A DNA stretch of 64,000 bases. Origin: Henriciella sp045287255 (GTDB lineage Bacteria; Pseudomonadota; Alphaproteobacteria; Caulobacterales; Hyphomonadaceae). This document shows positions 1 to 8,640 of the stretch, piece by piece (within the stretch, counting starts at the first letter, position 1; the number at the start of each line of letters is the position of its first letter). The notes under the pieces are model-generated. The model worked only from the letters and a program-made list of their open reading frames with translations. It was not told the origin of the DNA and searched no databases. Both the position numbers and the translations under genes were made by a program. The stretch is taken from contig NZ_CP137142.1 of NCBI RefSeq assembly GCF_045287255.1, positions 620,001 to 684,000 on the forward strand. Reading direction: 5' to 3'.

Positions 1-644
1 GGGATGCGGACTTGACTGAAAAGGGCGAGGCTGAGGCGGTCAAAGGCGGGGCCTTGCTAAAGGCCGCAGGGATTGAGCCTGTCTATGCATTTACCAGCCT
101 GCAGACCCGTGCCATTCGCACGCTATGGCTGAGCCTTGCGGCAATGGATCGGGCCTGGCTTCCGGTTGAGAAGCACTGGCGTTTGAATGAACGTCATTAT
201 GGCGGTCTGACTGGATTGGATAAGGCTGAAACAGCCGCCAAATATGGTGATGATCAGGTTCACATCTGGCGCCGGAGTTATGACATTCCACCGCCGCCCA
301 TGGCTGCCGATAGCCCGTACGATTTGTCATCTGACCCCCGCTATAAAGGCGTTGAAGTGCCAGAAGCTGAGAGCTTGAAATTAACCCTTGAACGCGTCTT
401 GCCCTATTGGCGCGGGGCGATCGCGCCAGTTCTGCGCGATGGTAAGGACACAATCATTTCCGCGCATGGCAATTCCTTGCGGGCCTTGGTCAAACATTTG
501 TTCCGGGTCTCGGATGACACAATTACCAGCGTTGAAATTCCGACGGGTAACCCGCTCGTCCTTGAGCTTGATAGCAATATGAGCCCGATCTCTGCGCGCT
601 ACCTTGATGAAGACCGCGCGAAGGCCTTGCCAGAACTACCATGA
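1..644 (+). CDS. gpmA: 2,3-bisphosphoglycerate-dependent phosphoglycerate mutase, 5' truncated by window edge
   Basis: Interconverts 3- and 2-phosphoglycerate in glycolysis/gluconeogenesis. The frame is open from base 3, so the true start lies upstream; compared with the E. coli enzyme about 27 N-terminal residues, including the first catalytic histidine (RHG motif), are outside the window. What remains matches GpmA throughout: the segment after the RHG motif (D-A-D-L-T-E-K-G), the catalytic-acid motif LNERHYG, the WRRSYD stretch, and the second histidine motif AHGNSLRALV. Its TGA overlaps the purU ATG by 4 bases, so the two are probably translationally coupled. The TTG at 12 is inside the gene and should not be taken as the start. 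Confidence 0.93.
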   Translation, partial: DADLTEKGEAEAVKGGALLKAAGIEPVYAFTSLQTRAIRTLWLSLAAMDRAWLPVEKHWRLNERHYGGLTGLDKAETAAKYGDDQVHIWRRSYDIPPPPMAADSPYDLSSDPRYKGVEVPEAESLKLTLERVLPYWRGAIAPVLRDGKDTIISAHGNSLRALVKHLFRVSDDTITSVEIPTGNPLVLELDSNMSPISARYLDEDRAKALPELP

Positions 645-1495
645 GCAGCGGAGAGTACATCCTGCGCGCGGCTGCCCCGGACGCTATTGGTATCCTCGCC
701 GATGTCATGGGGCATTTGGCCAGTCACCGCCTAAATGTCATTGAAAGCCACGATTTCGGTGATCCGGAAACCAAGCGCTTCTTCATTTGGGCGCGGTTTC
801 AGGCTGAGGATGGTTTCCAGCCCGCAGCCTTTGAAGATGGGTTTGGCGCATTGGCTGATCGCCGCCAGATTGATTGGTCGCTACGCCGGGCCGATGCGCA
901 ACCTAAGGCCCTGATCATGGTATCTAAGGGCGATCATTGCCTCAATGACCTCCTTTACCGACATCGGCGCGGGCGTTTAGGGGCGGACATTGTCGCTGTC
1001 GTGTCCAATCATCCCGATGGCAAATGGCATGCTGATCGCCATGACATTCCTTTCCATCATGTCCCGGTGACCAAGGACACGAAGGTTGAGGCTGAAAATC
1101 ACCTTAAAGCGCTGATTGCCGAAACAGGCGCAGAGATCATCGTTCTGGCGCGTTATATGCAGATCCTCTCAAACGAGCTTTCGCGAGAGCTGGAGGGGCG
1201 GTGTATCAATATTCACCACTCTGCGCTGCCAAGCTTCAAGGGCGCACGCCCCTATCATCAGGCGCATGCGCGCGGGGTCAAACTGATGGGGGCAACGGCT
1301 CATTATGTCACTGCGGACCTCGATGAGGGGCCAATCATTGCGCAGGACGTTATGGCTGCAGATCATCGGATGACAGCCGAGCGGATGGTTGAGCTGGGTA
1401 AGGATGTGGAGGCGCGTGTTCTGGCGCGTGCGGTGAGCGCACATGCTGAGGGCCGGGTCTTTCTGAATGGTCACCGTACGGTTGTGTTTGAATGA
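641..1495 (+). CDS. purU: formyltetrahydrofolate deformylase
   Basis: Hydrolyses 10-formyl-THF to formate and THF, balancing one-carbon pools and feeding formate-dependent purine synthesis. The 284-residue protein has the family layout: an N-terminal ACT domain (about residues 5-80, starting YILRAAAPDAIGILADV) and a C-terminal formyltransferase domain (about 90-280). The formyltransferase catalytic triad is visible as N190 and H192 (INIHHSALPSFKGARPY) and D228 (ADLDEGPI). The ATG at 641 overlaps gpmA by 4 bases, and the stop overlaps the ribD-like gene by 4 bases, indicating a tight three-gene operon. Length is normal for the family. Confidence 0.95.
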   Translation: MSSGEYILRAAAPDAIGILADVMGHLASHRLNVIESHDFGDPETKRFFIWARFQAEDGFQPAAFEDGFGALADRRQIDWSLRRADAQPKALIMVSKGDHCLNDLLYRHRRGRLGADIVAVVSNHPDGKWHADRHDIPFHHVPVTKDTKVEAENHLKALIAETGAEIIVLARYMQILSNELSRELEGRCINIHHSALPSFKGARPYHQAHARGVKLMGATAHYVTADLDEGPIIAQDVMAADHRMTAERMVELGKDVEARVLARAVSAHAEGRVFLNGHRTVVFE

Positions 1496-1932
1496 CCCCG
1501 GACCAGTTGCATATGAACCGGGCTCTGGAGCTTGCGCAGTTTCAGTATGGGCGTACGGGGGAAAACCCATCTGTGGGGTGTGTGATTGTTGATCGTGATG
1601 GACGCCGTTTGAGTGAGGGGGCGACCGGGGATACAGGGCGTCCTCATGCCGAGCAGATTGCCTTGGAGCGCTTGCCCCAAGGCGCGGCAGCGGGGGGAAC
1701 AGCCTATGTCACCCTTGAGCCGTGTCATGAGCGTTCAACCGGGGAGGCTTCCTGTTCCTCACGCTTGATTGAGGCCGGGATCGTTCGTGTGGTTGTTGCC
1801 ACAAAAGATAAGCACCCCCAAGGGGATGGCGGTCTGTCTCGCTTGCGGGAAGCGGGCATTCAGGTCGAAACAGGTTTGTTTGAAGCCGAAGCGTTGGACC
1901 TTTATGAGAGCTTTTTCGCGAAGCTTGATTAG
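1492..1932 (+). CDS. RibD-type pyrimidine deaminase, deaminase domain only
   Basis: Zinc-dependent deaminase of the cytidine-deaminase fold, most like the N-terminal half of RibD, which deaminates 2,5-diamino-6-ribosylamino-4(3H)-pyrimidinone 5'-phosphate in riboflavin synthesis. Zinc ligands and the catalytic glutamate are intact: H52-A-E54 and P77-C78 with C88, the C-x9-C spacing of RibD. At 146 residues it is the deaminase domain alone; full RibD is about 360 residues with a reductase domain that is absent here. No other rib gene is in the window, so the riboflavin role is inferred. It is coupled to purU by a 4-base overlap, and its stop overlaps the convergent neighbour's stop by 3-4 bases. 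Confidence 0.8.
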   Translation: MTPDQLHMNRALELAQFQYGRTGENPSVGCVIVDRDGRRLSEGATGDTGRPHAEQIALERLPQGAAAGGTAYVTLEPCHERSTGEASCSSRLIEAGIVRVVVATKDKHPQGDGGLSRLREAGIQVETGLFEAEALDLYESFFAKLD

Positions 1933-3755
1933 TCGAGCGCTGCGTCGACCAAAAGGTATGTCGCCAAACGCGAGCTGGCATTTTTCCGCGACTCTCGCGT
2001 GTTCTCGAGGGCATTCAGCGCGTCGCTTTCCTCCAGCGCAACAAAATCACGGGCAAGAGACATCAGCTCACTGTCTCCGCGCAGGCGGCTGCGGACCCGT
2101 TCGACCTGACGCCCGGCGGACTGGCGGGTGGCCATCCGGCGTTTCGTGTCGCCTTTGCGGGCTGAAAGAGCGATTTTTTTCTTATCCTTGGGCTTGAAAA
2201 TATCGCCAAGACGTATGCCAGAATCCCCAAGATAGATGATCAGCTGTTCGGCCGTTTCCTCACGCGACAGGGCAGGGGTGTCTTCGCGCTCCATATCGGC
2301 AATGATTTCGCTCAGGCTGGCATTGCCATTCGCGGTGACTGCGCGTGGAGGAATAGGGGCGGGTGTCGAGGCCAGTTCGGCTTCGAACGGGTCAATGCCG
2401 TCTTCCTCTTCGAAGACCGCATCAACAGCCATATCCGGTGCTTCCGTGTCTGGCTCTGGAGCGGCTTCAAGAATATCTTCGTCAGCGAGTGGTTCTGACG
2501 CCAACAAGGCATCGGCCATTCGGTCTGCCGAGGCATCGAACAAGTCTTCTTCCACAACGCGCGAAGGCGAAGGGGCGACACCATTAACGGGCTCGGTATC
2601 AGGTTTTGTATGTGGTGCAGGCTTAGGCGGCTCCGGTGGGGTTTCCGGGATATCAAAGACATCCTCCTCGACCGCTTTGGGGGTAAATGAGGCTGTATCC
2701 AGTTCATCCTTGGCCGCTTGCACAGCGGAGGCGGTTTCGCGCCCAGCGGCTTTGAGCTTTGCCAGCGCATTCGCTGCCGACTCAGAGGCCTGGAAGCTTT
2801 GCTCTTGAATTTCCTTACTGGCTTGTCTTGCCTGATCCAGAGCGGCTTTGACCGAGTCGATCAGGCGATCCCCGGTTGTGCTCGCGGCAGCAGCTGCAAG
2901 CTCGCCAGCGCGCGAGGCCGTCTCAACCGTTTTGCGCGATTGCTCTAGTTTTTCCTCCATACGCGTGATCGCGAAGAGCAAGGTTTCATTGCGCTTGCCA
3001 GCCTCAGCGGCCAACGTGTCGAGCGCTTCAATGCGGGATTTCAGAGACTGCCCGGTATGGTTCAGCGAGGCGAGCCGTTCTTTCAGACCCTCCTCGGCTG
3101 TTGCAACTTCGGCGGAAGCCATACTAGCCGCATCGACCATCATTTTGACCTGACGCGGGATGGCATCGTTCAGGGTTTGGGTTTGCCCTTGAAGGTCGCT
3201 GGTCAACTGCTCCATGGAATTTCGTTCCGCAGCGAGGCGAACGCTGAGTTCCCGGGCATTATCGGCGCTGGCATAGGTGACGGACTCAAGCCGCTGGCGT
3301 TCATCGCCGAGCTCTTCAGAGACAGCGCGCATGGCGGTCAGAGCGTGGTTCATCGTCTTATCGACATCGCTGCTGGCCTTGGCCATGGACTGGGCAAAGC
3401 TGATACCTTCGGCACTGGTCGTCTCAAGGGGACGCAAAAGCTGTGAGGCGGCCTCAAGCACCAGAGCATTTGCAGCACTGGCGCGAACCTGTTCCTTGGC
3501 GAACAGGCTGGCCACAATCATGAGCAAGCCAGGGAGCAGGATGGTTATGCTGCCAGCGATGATCAAGGCAGGCTGGGCCGCCTGAATCGTCGACATACCC
3601 ACCAGTGCGACGGTGCCGCCAAAGGCTGCACCCCACCATAAAAAAGCTAATCCAAGACCGGACCAGAGCAGCCAGCGCCCGGTTCTTCGCGCCTCATTCA
3701 GGCGCTGCTGCATGGCAGCGTAACGATTTTCAGACGAGGCACTCAACTCTTCCAT
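1929..3755 (-). CDS. membrane-anchored coiled-coil protein, TipN-like layout
   Basis: Unrecognised 608-residue protein. Two membrane segments lie near the N-terminus (about 28-54 and 63-85), so both ends should be cytoplasmic. A long Ala/Glu/Gln-rich region with coiled-coil character follows (about 95-340), then an acidic, Pro-rich, low-complexity linker (about 345-475), and a basic conserved-looking C-terminal domain (about 480-608) beginning near ADMEREDTPALSREE. Two N-terminal membrane helices plus a large coiled coil is the layout of the Caulobacter polarity factor TipN; this is resemblance in architecture only. The ATG at 3755 is preferred over a TTG at 3773 because AAGGG lies just upstream of it. 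It lies 68 bases downstream of abgT on the same strand. The stop overlaps the convergent ribD-like gene. Confidence 0.6.
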   Translation of the reverse strand: MEELSASSENRYAAMQQRLNEARRTGRWLLWSGLGLAFLWWGAAFGGTVALVGMSTIQAAQPALIIAGSITILLPGLLMIVASLFAKEQVRASAANALVLEAASQLLRPLETTSAEGISFAQSMAKASSDVDKTMNHALTAMRAVSEELGDERQRLESVTYASADNARELSVRLAAERNSMEQLTSDLQGQTQTLNDAIPRQVKMMVDAASMASAEVATAEEGLKERLASLNHTGQSLKSRIEALDTLAAEAGKRNETLLFAITRMEEKLEQSRKTVETASRAGELAAAAASTTGDRLIDSVKAALDQARQASKEIQEQSFQASESAANALAKLKAAGRETASAVQAAKDELDTASFTPKAVEEDVFDIPETPPEPPKPAPHTKPDTEPVNGVAPSPSRVVEEDLFDASADRMADALLASEPLADEDILEAAPEPDTEAPDMAVDAVFEEEDGIDPFEAELASTPAPIPPRAVTANGNASLSEIIADMEREDTPALSREETAEQLIIYLGDSGIRLGDIFKPKDKKKIALSARKGDTKRRMATRQSAGRQVERVRSRLRGDSELMSLARDFVALEESDALNALENTRESRKNASSRLATYLLVDAALD

Positions 3756-3767
3756 ATGGCCCTTATA

Positions 3768-3780
3768 CCCCAATTTGGGG
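3768..3780. promoter_or_regulatory. inverted repeat upstream of the coiled-coil gene
   Basis: CCCCAA-T-TTGGGG, a perfect 6-1-6 inverted repeat 13-25 bases upstream of the ATG at 3755, in the short gap after abgT. It could be an operator or a hairpin around the start region. There is no adjacent T-run, so it does not look like a terminator. Function unknown. Confidence 0.35.
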
Positions 3781-3823
3781 CAAAATTGCGAGCCTCGTCT
3801 GCACGATCAACATGAAACCCTGT

Positions 3824-5419
3824 TTAGCTTGCGCCCGGAATCGGGATCTGAGCCGGGGCACCGGGGCCAAGGTCCAGACCGAGGAAAATCCAGAGCATCA
3901 TCAGGGCGACCCCTGAAACGAGCAGCCAGATTGAGTATGGGATCATCATCGCGGTCAGGCTACCGATGCCGAAATCGGCTTTCCAACGACGAGCGAAGAC
4001 CAGGATCAGTGGGAAGTAAACCATGAGCGGGGTGATGATATTGGTTGCACCATCGCCGACACGATAAGCAGCCGTCGCGCCATCCGGGCTAATGCCCAGC
4101 AGCATCAACATCGGAACCAGAACTGGGGCCATGAGCGCCCATTTCGCACTGGCCGAGCCAACAAACAGGTTCAGCATTGCTGAAAAGAGGACGATCATGC
4201 CCAGAACGATCGGCAATGGCAGGCCACTATTCTGAATGGCATCGGCGCCATGAACGGCACTGATCAGGCCAAGATTCGACCATCCGAACATGGCGACAAA
4301 GTGAGCCGCAGCAAAGGCAAGAACGAGATAATACCCCATATCCTTCATCGCCTCGGCCATCATGTTTACAAGGTCTCTATGATTGTTGATCGTGCCCGCA
4401 GCCGCACCATAGGCCCAGCCAGCAGCAAGAAAGAGGATTAGGAAACCTGCGACCAGAGATTGGAAGAAGGGTCCAGCCTTCGTGTACCAAGGATCCCCTT
4501 CGGTCCCCGGGCCATCGGCCAAGAGCGGTGTTCCCGGCCCAAGGGTCATGAAGGCCCAAAGGCCACAGACCGCCAGAACAGCGAGGCCTGCATTACGAAG
4601 GCCTTTCTTTTGTTCAGTGGTTAGGGGTTTATCTTCCTCTGCATAGCTTTTCGCATCATCGGAATCTGGAACCCATTTGCCAAGGCGCGGTTCGATAATC
4701 TTATCGGTCACAAACCAGATAATCGGCATGTAGATAAACAAAAGCGCGATGATAAAATAGGTGTTGCCAGCGATATTCACCGTCCAGCCCGCATCAATAT
4801 TACTGGAGGCATAGGCCGTTTCGGTAATTCCAAAGAGCAAGGCGTCCAGTTGCCCGGGCGCGACATTTGCTGAGAAGCCGCCCGATACGCCCGCAAAGGC
4901 TGCTGCGATCCCGGCCAATGGATGCCGTCCGGCTGAGGCAAACAGAATTGCTGCAAGTGGGATCATCACAACATAGCCAGCGTCGGCAGCATGGTTGGAT
5001 AGCATCGCGACCAAAGCCACGAGTGGTGTCAGAAGCACTTTCGGTGCATTGCGAACGGCGCCGCGAATAGCACTTGCAAACAGGCCGGATCGTTCCGCAA
5101 CACCGGCGCCCAGCATCACGACCAGAACATATCCCAGCGGATGGAAGTGTGTGAAGGTCTTGGGCATTTCGACCCAGAGGCGCTGAATGTTCTCGGGTGA
5201 GAGCAGACTGACCGCATCTTCGACTTTCGGTGTGCCATCTGCATTGACTTGAGTGGGGTGGTTTGCCGCCACATTCATCAGGTCGGCAACAATTGAGATG
5301 CCCACCAGGAAGATGATCAAATAGAAAAAGATAAATACCGGATCCGGCAATTTGTTGCCGGTCTTCTCGACCCAGCCGAGAAATCCTTTCTGTTGTGGCG
5401 CATCTGCGACATCACTCAT
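3824..5419 (-). CDS. AbgT-family transporter
   Basis: Inner-membrane transporter of the AbgT family (p-aminobenzoyl-glutamate importers and sulfonamide/PABA exporters such as MtrF). The 531-residue protein has about eleven to thirteen hydrophobic segments. Family hallmarks are visible: an N-terminal stretch around NKLPDPVFIFFYLI, the conserved SNHAADAGYVVMIPLAA, the hairpin region FSANVAPGQLDALLFGITE, and near the C-terminus a GDGATNIITPLMVYFPLIL motif. The ATG at 5419 is chosen because GGGAG lies a few bases upstream; the longer frame from 5440 adds seven residues that are just the ribosome-binding region. It is divergent from crcB. Substrate cannot be told from sequence. Confidence 0.92.
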   Translation of the reverse strand: MSDVADAPQQKGFLGWVEKTGNKLPDPVFIFFYLIIFLVGISIVADLMNVAANHPTQVNADGTPKVEDAVSLLSPENIQRLWVEMPKTFTHFHPLGYVLVVMLGAGVAERSGLFASAIRGAVRNAPKVLLTPLVALVAMLSNHAADAGYVVMIPLAAILFASAGRHPLAGIAAAFAGVSGGFSANVAPGQLDALLFGITETAYASSNIDAGWTVNIAGNTYFIIALLFIYMPIIWFVTDKIIEPRLGKWVPDSDDAKSYAEEDKPLTTEQKKGLRNAGLAVLAVCGLWAFMTLGPGTPLLADGPGTEGDPWYTKAGPFFQSLVAGFLILFLAAGWAYGAAAGTINNHRDLVNMMAEAMKDMGYYLVLAFAAAHFVAMFGWSNLGLISAVHGADAIQNSGLPLPIVLGMIVLFSAMLNLFVGSASAKWALMAPVLVPMLMLLGISPDGATAAYRVGDGATNIITPLMVYFPLILVFARRWKADFGIGSLTAMMIPYSIWLLVSGVALMMLWIFLGLDLGPGAPAQIPIPGAS

Positions 5420-5532
5420 GCGGTATTCTCCCTCTCTCATGATTATTTCTTATCGTTATAGCCCGTGTTTTGGACGCGCAAAGCTTTTGCAGCCTTTCAG
5501 GTGCATTAAATGCGGCGTATGTAGCGGCCATG

Positions 5533-5898
5533 ATGAATTTTCTTCTTGTTGCTATGGGCGGTGCGATCGGGGCTTGCCTACGCTACGGCGCTGGGGTTGC
5601 CATCGGCAATGGTGCGCAGGCGACTTTTGCTGTGAACGTTGTCGGTAGTCTTATACTTGGTGCTCTGCTGGGCTGGCTGACAACGCGTGACCTCGCCGGG
5701 GAGGGTGCTCTTTATTTGTTTGTCGGGGTTGGGCTGCTTGGCGCCTTCACGACATTCTCTGCCTTTTCCCGAGAGACCGTGCACTTCTTCATGATCGGCG
5801 ATCCTCTGCGCGGTACGCTTTATGCTTTGGCGAATATGACGGGCGCGGTTGCCGCCTTTGCTGTTGGTCTCTTTGTGCTTAAGCGGGCTTTATCATGA
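5533..5898 (+). CDS. crcB: fluoride exporter CrcB/Fluc
   Basis: Small inner-membrane fluoride channel that works as a dual-topology dimer. The 121-residue protein has four hydrophobic helices and the family signatures GGAIGACLRYG at the N-terminus, NVVGSLILGALLGW in helix 2 and GLLGAFTTFSAFSRET in helix 3, which carries the phenylalanine-box and central-ion residues. Two adjacent ATGs (5530 and 5533) are possible and neither has a strong Shine-Dalgarno; 5533 begins at the typical family start MNFLL. A TTG at 5470 would add a non-family extension. No fluoride riboswitch is recognisable upstream. The stop overlaps rluC by 4 bases, a common crcB-rluC pairing in alphaproteobacteria. Confidence 0.93.
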   Translation: MNFLLVAMGGAIGACLRYGAGVAIGNGAQATFAVNVVGSLILGALLGWLTTRDLAGEGALYLFVGVGLLGAFTTFSAFSRETVHFFMIGDPLRGTLYALANMTGAVAAFAVGLFVLKRALS

Positions 5899-6890
5899 GT
5901 GGGCAAGTGATCACCGAAACTGTTACCGACAAGGAGGGCGGTGTCCGCCTTGATCGTTGGGTTAAACGGCGGATGCCGATGACGCAGGGCGAGCTGGAGA
6001 AGCTGTTGCGCAAGGGGCAAATCCGGGTCGATGGTGCGCGTGCAAAGTCCAACACCCGTCTCGAAGCGGGTATGGAAGTACGCCTGCCGCCCTACACGTC
6101 CAAAGCCGATAGTGGTGAGCCGTGGAGCGCTCCGAAAAAGCCTGACAGCAAGGCGCTGGCTTTCTTGTGTCCTTTGATTCTGCATGAAGATGACGAGATG
6201 TTTGTCCTTAACAAGCCGGCTGGGATTGCGGTTCAGGGTGGAACCAAGCAAGGCGGGCGGCATATTGATGGTATGCTGGATGCGCTCAGTGATGGTCAGT
6301 ATCGTCCGCGACTGGTCCATCGCCTGGACAAGGAAACATCCGGCCTATTGGCGATTGCGCGAACACCTGCGGCGGCTTCCCGGCTTGGCGCGCTCTTTCG
6401 CTCACGTGACATGCAAAAGGTCTACTGGGCGGTGACGGTGGGTGTCCCGCACCCCATGTCAGGCCAGTTACGCAGCTGGATGCGCAAGGGCGTAGGGCCG
6501 GAAGGCCGCGAACGCATGATCATGGGCGCGCATGGTGATAAGGTCTCCAAGCACGCGATTACCGATTATACGGTTGTCTCTACAGCGGCGCAGCGCGCAG
6601 CATGGGTCGCGCTGAAACCCGCTACAGGGCGCACGCATCAGTTACGCTTTCATATGCATGAGCTTGGCACGTCTATTCTCGGCGATGATAAGTACGAAAC
6701 CGCCCGTGAGGTGCCACAGGGTGTTGGCAAAGGCCTGCACTTGCATGCCCGAGCTTTGGTGATTCCGCGCGCTACGGGAAAACCTCTAGTGTTGCAGGCG
6801 CCGCTCTCTGGCACGATGCAGCAGACGTTTGAAACGCTGGGTTTTTATGAGAGTGAAGCCGGGCGAGACCCCTTGGAGTTGTTTCTTTGA
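5895..6890 (+). CDS. rluC: RluC-family 23S rRNA pseudouridine synthase
   Basis: Converts specific uridines of 23S rRNA to pseudouridine (family positions 955, 2504 and 2580 in E. coli). The 331-residue protein has an N-terminal S4 RNA-binding domain (about residues 15-75, with RLDRWVKRRMPMTQGELEK) and the RluA-family catalytic core, including the signature HRLDKETSGLLAIAR with its catalytic aspartate and the later RTHQLRFHM motif. It starts inside the crcB stop (ATGA) and its own TGA overlaps a TTG start for the next gene, so three genes are tightly coupled. Assignment to RluC rather than RluD rests on the S4 domain and gene neighbourhood. Confidence 0.9.
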   Translation: MSGQVITETVTDKEGGVRLDRWVKRRMPMTQGELEKLLRKGQIRVDGARAKSNTRLEAGMEVRLPPYTSKADSGEPWSAPKKPDSKALAFLCPLILHEDDEMFVLNKPAGIAVQGGTKQGGRHIDGMLDALSDGQYRPRLVHRLDKETSGLLAIARTPAAASRLGALFRSRDMQKVYWAVTVGVPHPMSGQLRSWMRKGVGPEGRERMIMGAHGDKVSKHAITDYTVVSTAAQRAAWVALKPATGRTHQLRFHMHELGTSILGDDKYETAREVPQGVGKGLHLHARALVIPRATGKPLVLQAPLSGTMQQTFETLGFYESEAGRDPLELFL

Positions 6891-8557
6891 TAGGCGCTGA
6901 AGCTGCAATTGCAAAAGGCTATGCCGCTTACCAGCGCGGTGATCTTGCGACCGCGCGGACTGTTCTGCAAACCGTGCATCACCCGCAAGCCTGGCATATT
7001 CTTGGACTGGTTGAGCGAAAAGCCGGGCAGTTTGCCCAAGCCTTGAACTGGCTGGAACGCGCAGAGGCTGCTGATCGGCAAAATCCGGAGATTCCAAACA
7101 ATCAGGGCCGCGTATCCATGGATGCGGGACAGGCCGTCGAAGCAGAGAAGTTCTTCCGGCGTGCGCTGAGTTTGCGATCAAATTGGGAGCCAGCTCTGAC
7201 CGGACTGGGCAAGGCTCTGAATGCACAGAAGCGCTGGGCTGAAGCGAGTGAAGTCTGGCATCTTGTTCTCTCTCACAAGCCTTACGATGTTGCGGCCCGG
7301 TACAATGCCGCGATGGCCGATACAGAACTTGGTCGATTAGAAGAAGCTGATGCAGCCTACACTCATCTCCTCAATGAAGGTGTAGATGATGCTGCGGTCT
7401 GGTTTATGCGCGGACGCACGCGGTGTGAGGCCAGTCAGATTGAGGCCGGCATCGCGGACCTGAAAACGGCTTGGGTCAAGCGACCTGAAGCGCACGTTCT
7501 GAAGAATTTGGCGAACTCGCTTTGGATGGCGAGTGATCATACAGGTTTCGAAGAGCTCTTATCTCATGTTCCCGATGACCTTGCCCTGATGGCTGTCGAT
7601 TTGCGTGGCCAATCAGGTGACCTGCAGAGGGCGCTGGATGCATGGGAAGCGCTGCCGGAGCGACATAAGACTGCAGCAGCGGGCCTCGCGATTAAATCTG
7701 TTCTGCACCGTGATTTGGAGCAGATTGATGAAGCCTATGAGGCAGGTGAGGCAGCTTTGGCGCTTATGCCTCATGATCCGTTTGTTATTGATGCGGCGGC
7801 GTGTGGTCGGTTGATGGTGGGTGATGGGGCAGGGGCCCTGTCGATTATCCAACCGCTTCGCGCAGCAGAGCCAAACAGCCAGCATTGGCTGGCCTATGAG
7901 GCGACTGCTCTGCGGGTTATGGGCGATCCGCTCTATGAGTTTATCGTCGACATGGATGCACATGTCCGGTCATATGAATTGCCGGTGCCGGAAGGGTTTA
8001 GCTCTATTGAGAGTTTCAATGACGCTTTCCTCGAAGCGCTTGAGCCTGTACGCGGATTTACAACGCACCCGCTTGATCAGTCCTTGCGGCTTGGGATGCA
8101 AACCTCGCGAGACCTTGTCACGACACCTGACCCTGTCATTCAGGCATACATCAAAGCGCTCGACACGCCGATCCGGGCCTATATGGCCGATATTGGTAAA
8201 GAGCCGGAACATCCGCTGACCGCCCGAAATTCCGGCAACTATCGGTTTAATGGGTGTTGGTCGGTCAAGCTGACCGGTGGTGGCAATCACGTAAACCATA
8301 TCCATTCCGAGGGCTGGATCAGTTCCGCTTATTATGCATCGGTTCCGCCTGAAACCCGGGCAGGTGACAGCAAAGCAGGCTGGATCAAGTTCGGCGAACC
8401 GCCTTTTCCAACGCGGACAGATACCTCGCCGCAAAAGTGGATCCAGCCAGAAGCAGGCATTCTCGTCCTGTTTCCAAGCTATCTCTGGCATGGGACGGAA
8501 CCGATTAGCGGAAATGCCACCCGCGTAACCGCGCCATTTGATGTGGTGCCGGTTTAG
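6887..8557 (+). CDS. TPR-repeat protein fused to a 2OG-Fe(II) oxygenase domain
   Basis: Predicted soluble two-part protein of 556 residues. About residues 1-330 are helical tetratricopeptide-like repeats (for example A-Y-Q-R-G-D, E-A-E-K-F-F-R-R-A). The last ~200 residues resemble the putative 2OG-Fe(II) oxygenase family (PF13759-like). That part contains NHIHSEGWISSAYY, with candidate iron ligands HxH, then a TSPQKW stretch, LVLFPSYLWHGT with the distal histidine, and the arginine of ATRVT, which would bind 2-oxoglutarate. The start is a TTG overlapping the rluC TGA by 4 bases, with GGAG upstream; no earlier ATG fits. Coupling to an rRNA-modifying enzyme suggests a macromolecular, perhaps translation-related, substrate, but that is inference. 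Confidence 0.75.
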   Translation: MIGAEAAIAKGYAAYQRGDLATARTVLQTVHHPQAWHILGLVERKAGQFAQALNWLERAEAADRQNPEIPNNQGRVSMDAGQAVEAEKFFRRALSLRSNWEPALTGLGKALNAQKRWAEASEVWHLVLSHKPYDVAARYNAAMADTELGRLEEADAAYTHLLNEGVDDAAVWFMRGRTRCEASQIEAGIADLKTAWVKRPEAHVLKNLANSLWMASDHTGFEELLSHVPDDLALMAVDLRGQSGDLQRALDAWEALPERHKTAAAGLAIKSVLHRDLEQIDEAYEAGEAALALMPHDPFVIDAAACGRLMVGDGAGALSIIQPLRAAEPNSQHWLAYEATALRVMGDPLYEFIVDMDAHVRSYELPVPEGFSSIESFNDAFLEALEPVRGFTTHPLDQSLRLGMQTSRDLVTTPDPVIQAYIKALDTPIRAYMADIGKEPEHPLTARNSGNYRFNGCWSVKLTGGGNHVNHIHSEGWISSAYYASVPPETRAGDSKAGWIKFGEPPFPTRTDTSPQKWIQPEAGILVLFPSYLWHGTEPISGNATRVTAPFDVVPV

Positions 8558-8589
8558 ATAACCCGCACTTATCCGATCTATCGAATAGA

Positions 8590-8618
8590 TTGCCCAAGAT
8601 AGGGCTTGCTTTTATGCT
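8590..8618 (+). promoter_or_regulatory. predicted marR promoter
   Basis: TTGCCC (8590-8595) and TATGCT (8613-8618) are separated by 17 bases, a good sigma-70-type match. Transcription would begin near 8625, inside the palindrome at 8622-8637, leaving a very short leader before the ATG at 8641 and no Shine-Dalgarno. Confidence 0.5.
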
Positions 8619-8621
8619 TAT

Positions 8622-8637
8622 ATGTAAGTACTTACAT
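8622..8637. promoter_or_regulatory. perfect 16-bp palindrome, probable MarR operator
   Basis: ATGTAAGTACTTACAT reads the same on both strands and ends three bases before the marR ATG. It covers the predicted transcription start. Perfect palindromes of this size over the promoter are the usual binding sites of MarR dimers, so autorepression of the marR-S41 pair is the natural reading. Binding itself is inferred. Confidence 0.7.
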
Positions 8638-8640
8638 TAA

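Noticed and set aside
2236..2808. Serine- and glycine-rich 190-codon frame on the plus strand
   Set aside because: It mirrors the low-complexity Ala/Glu/Pro coding of the minus-strand coiled-coil gene; repetitive composition only.
5420..5532. Possible fluoride riboswitch before crcB
   Set aside because: The conserved riboswitch core is not recognisable, and the region is only the abgT-crcB divergent gap.
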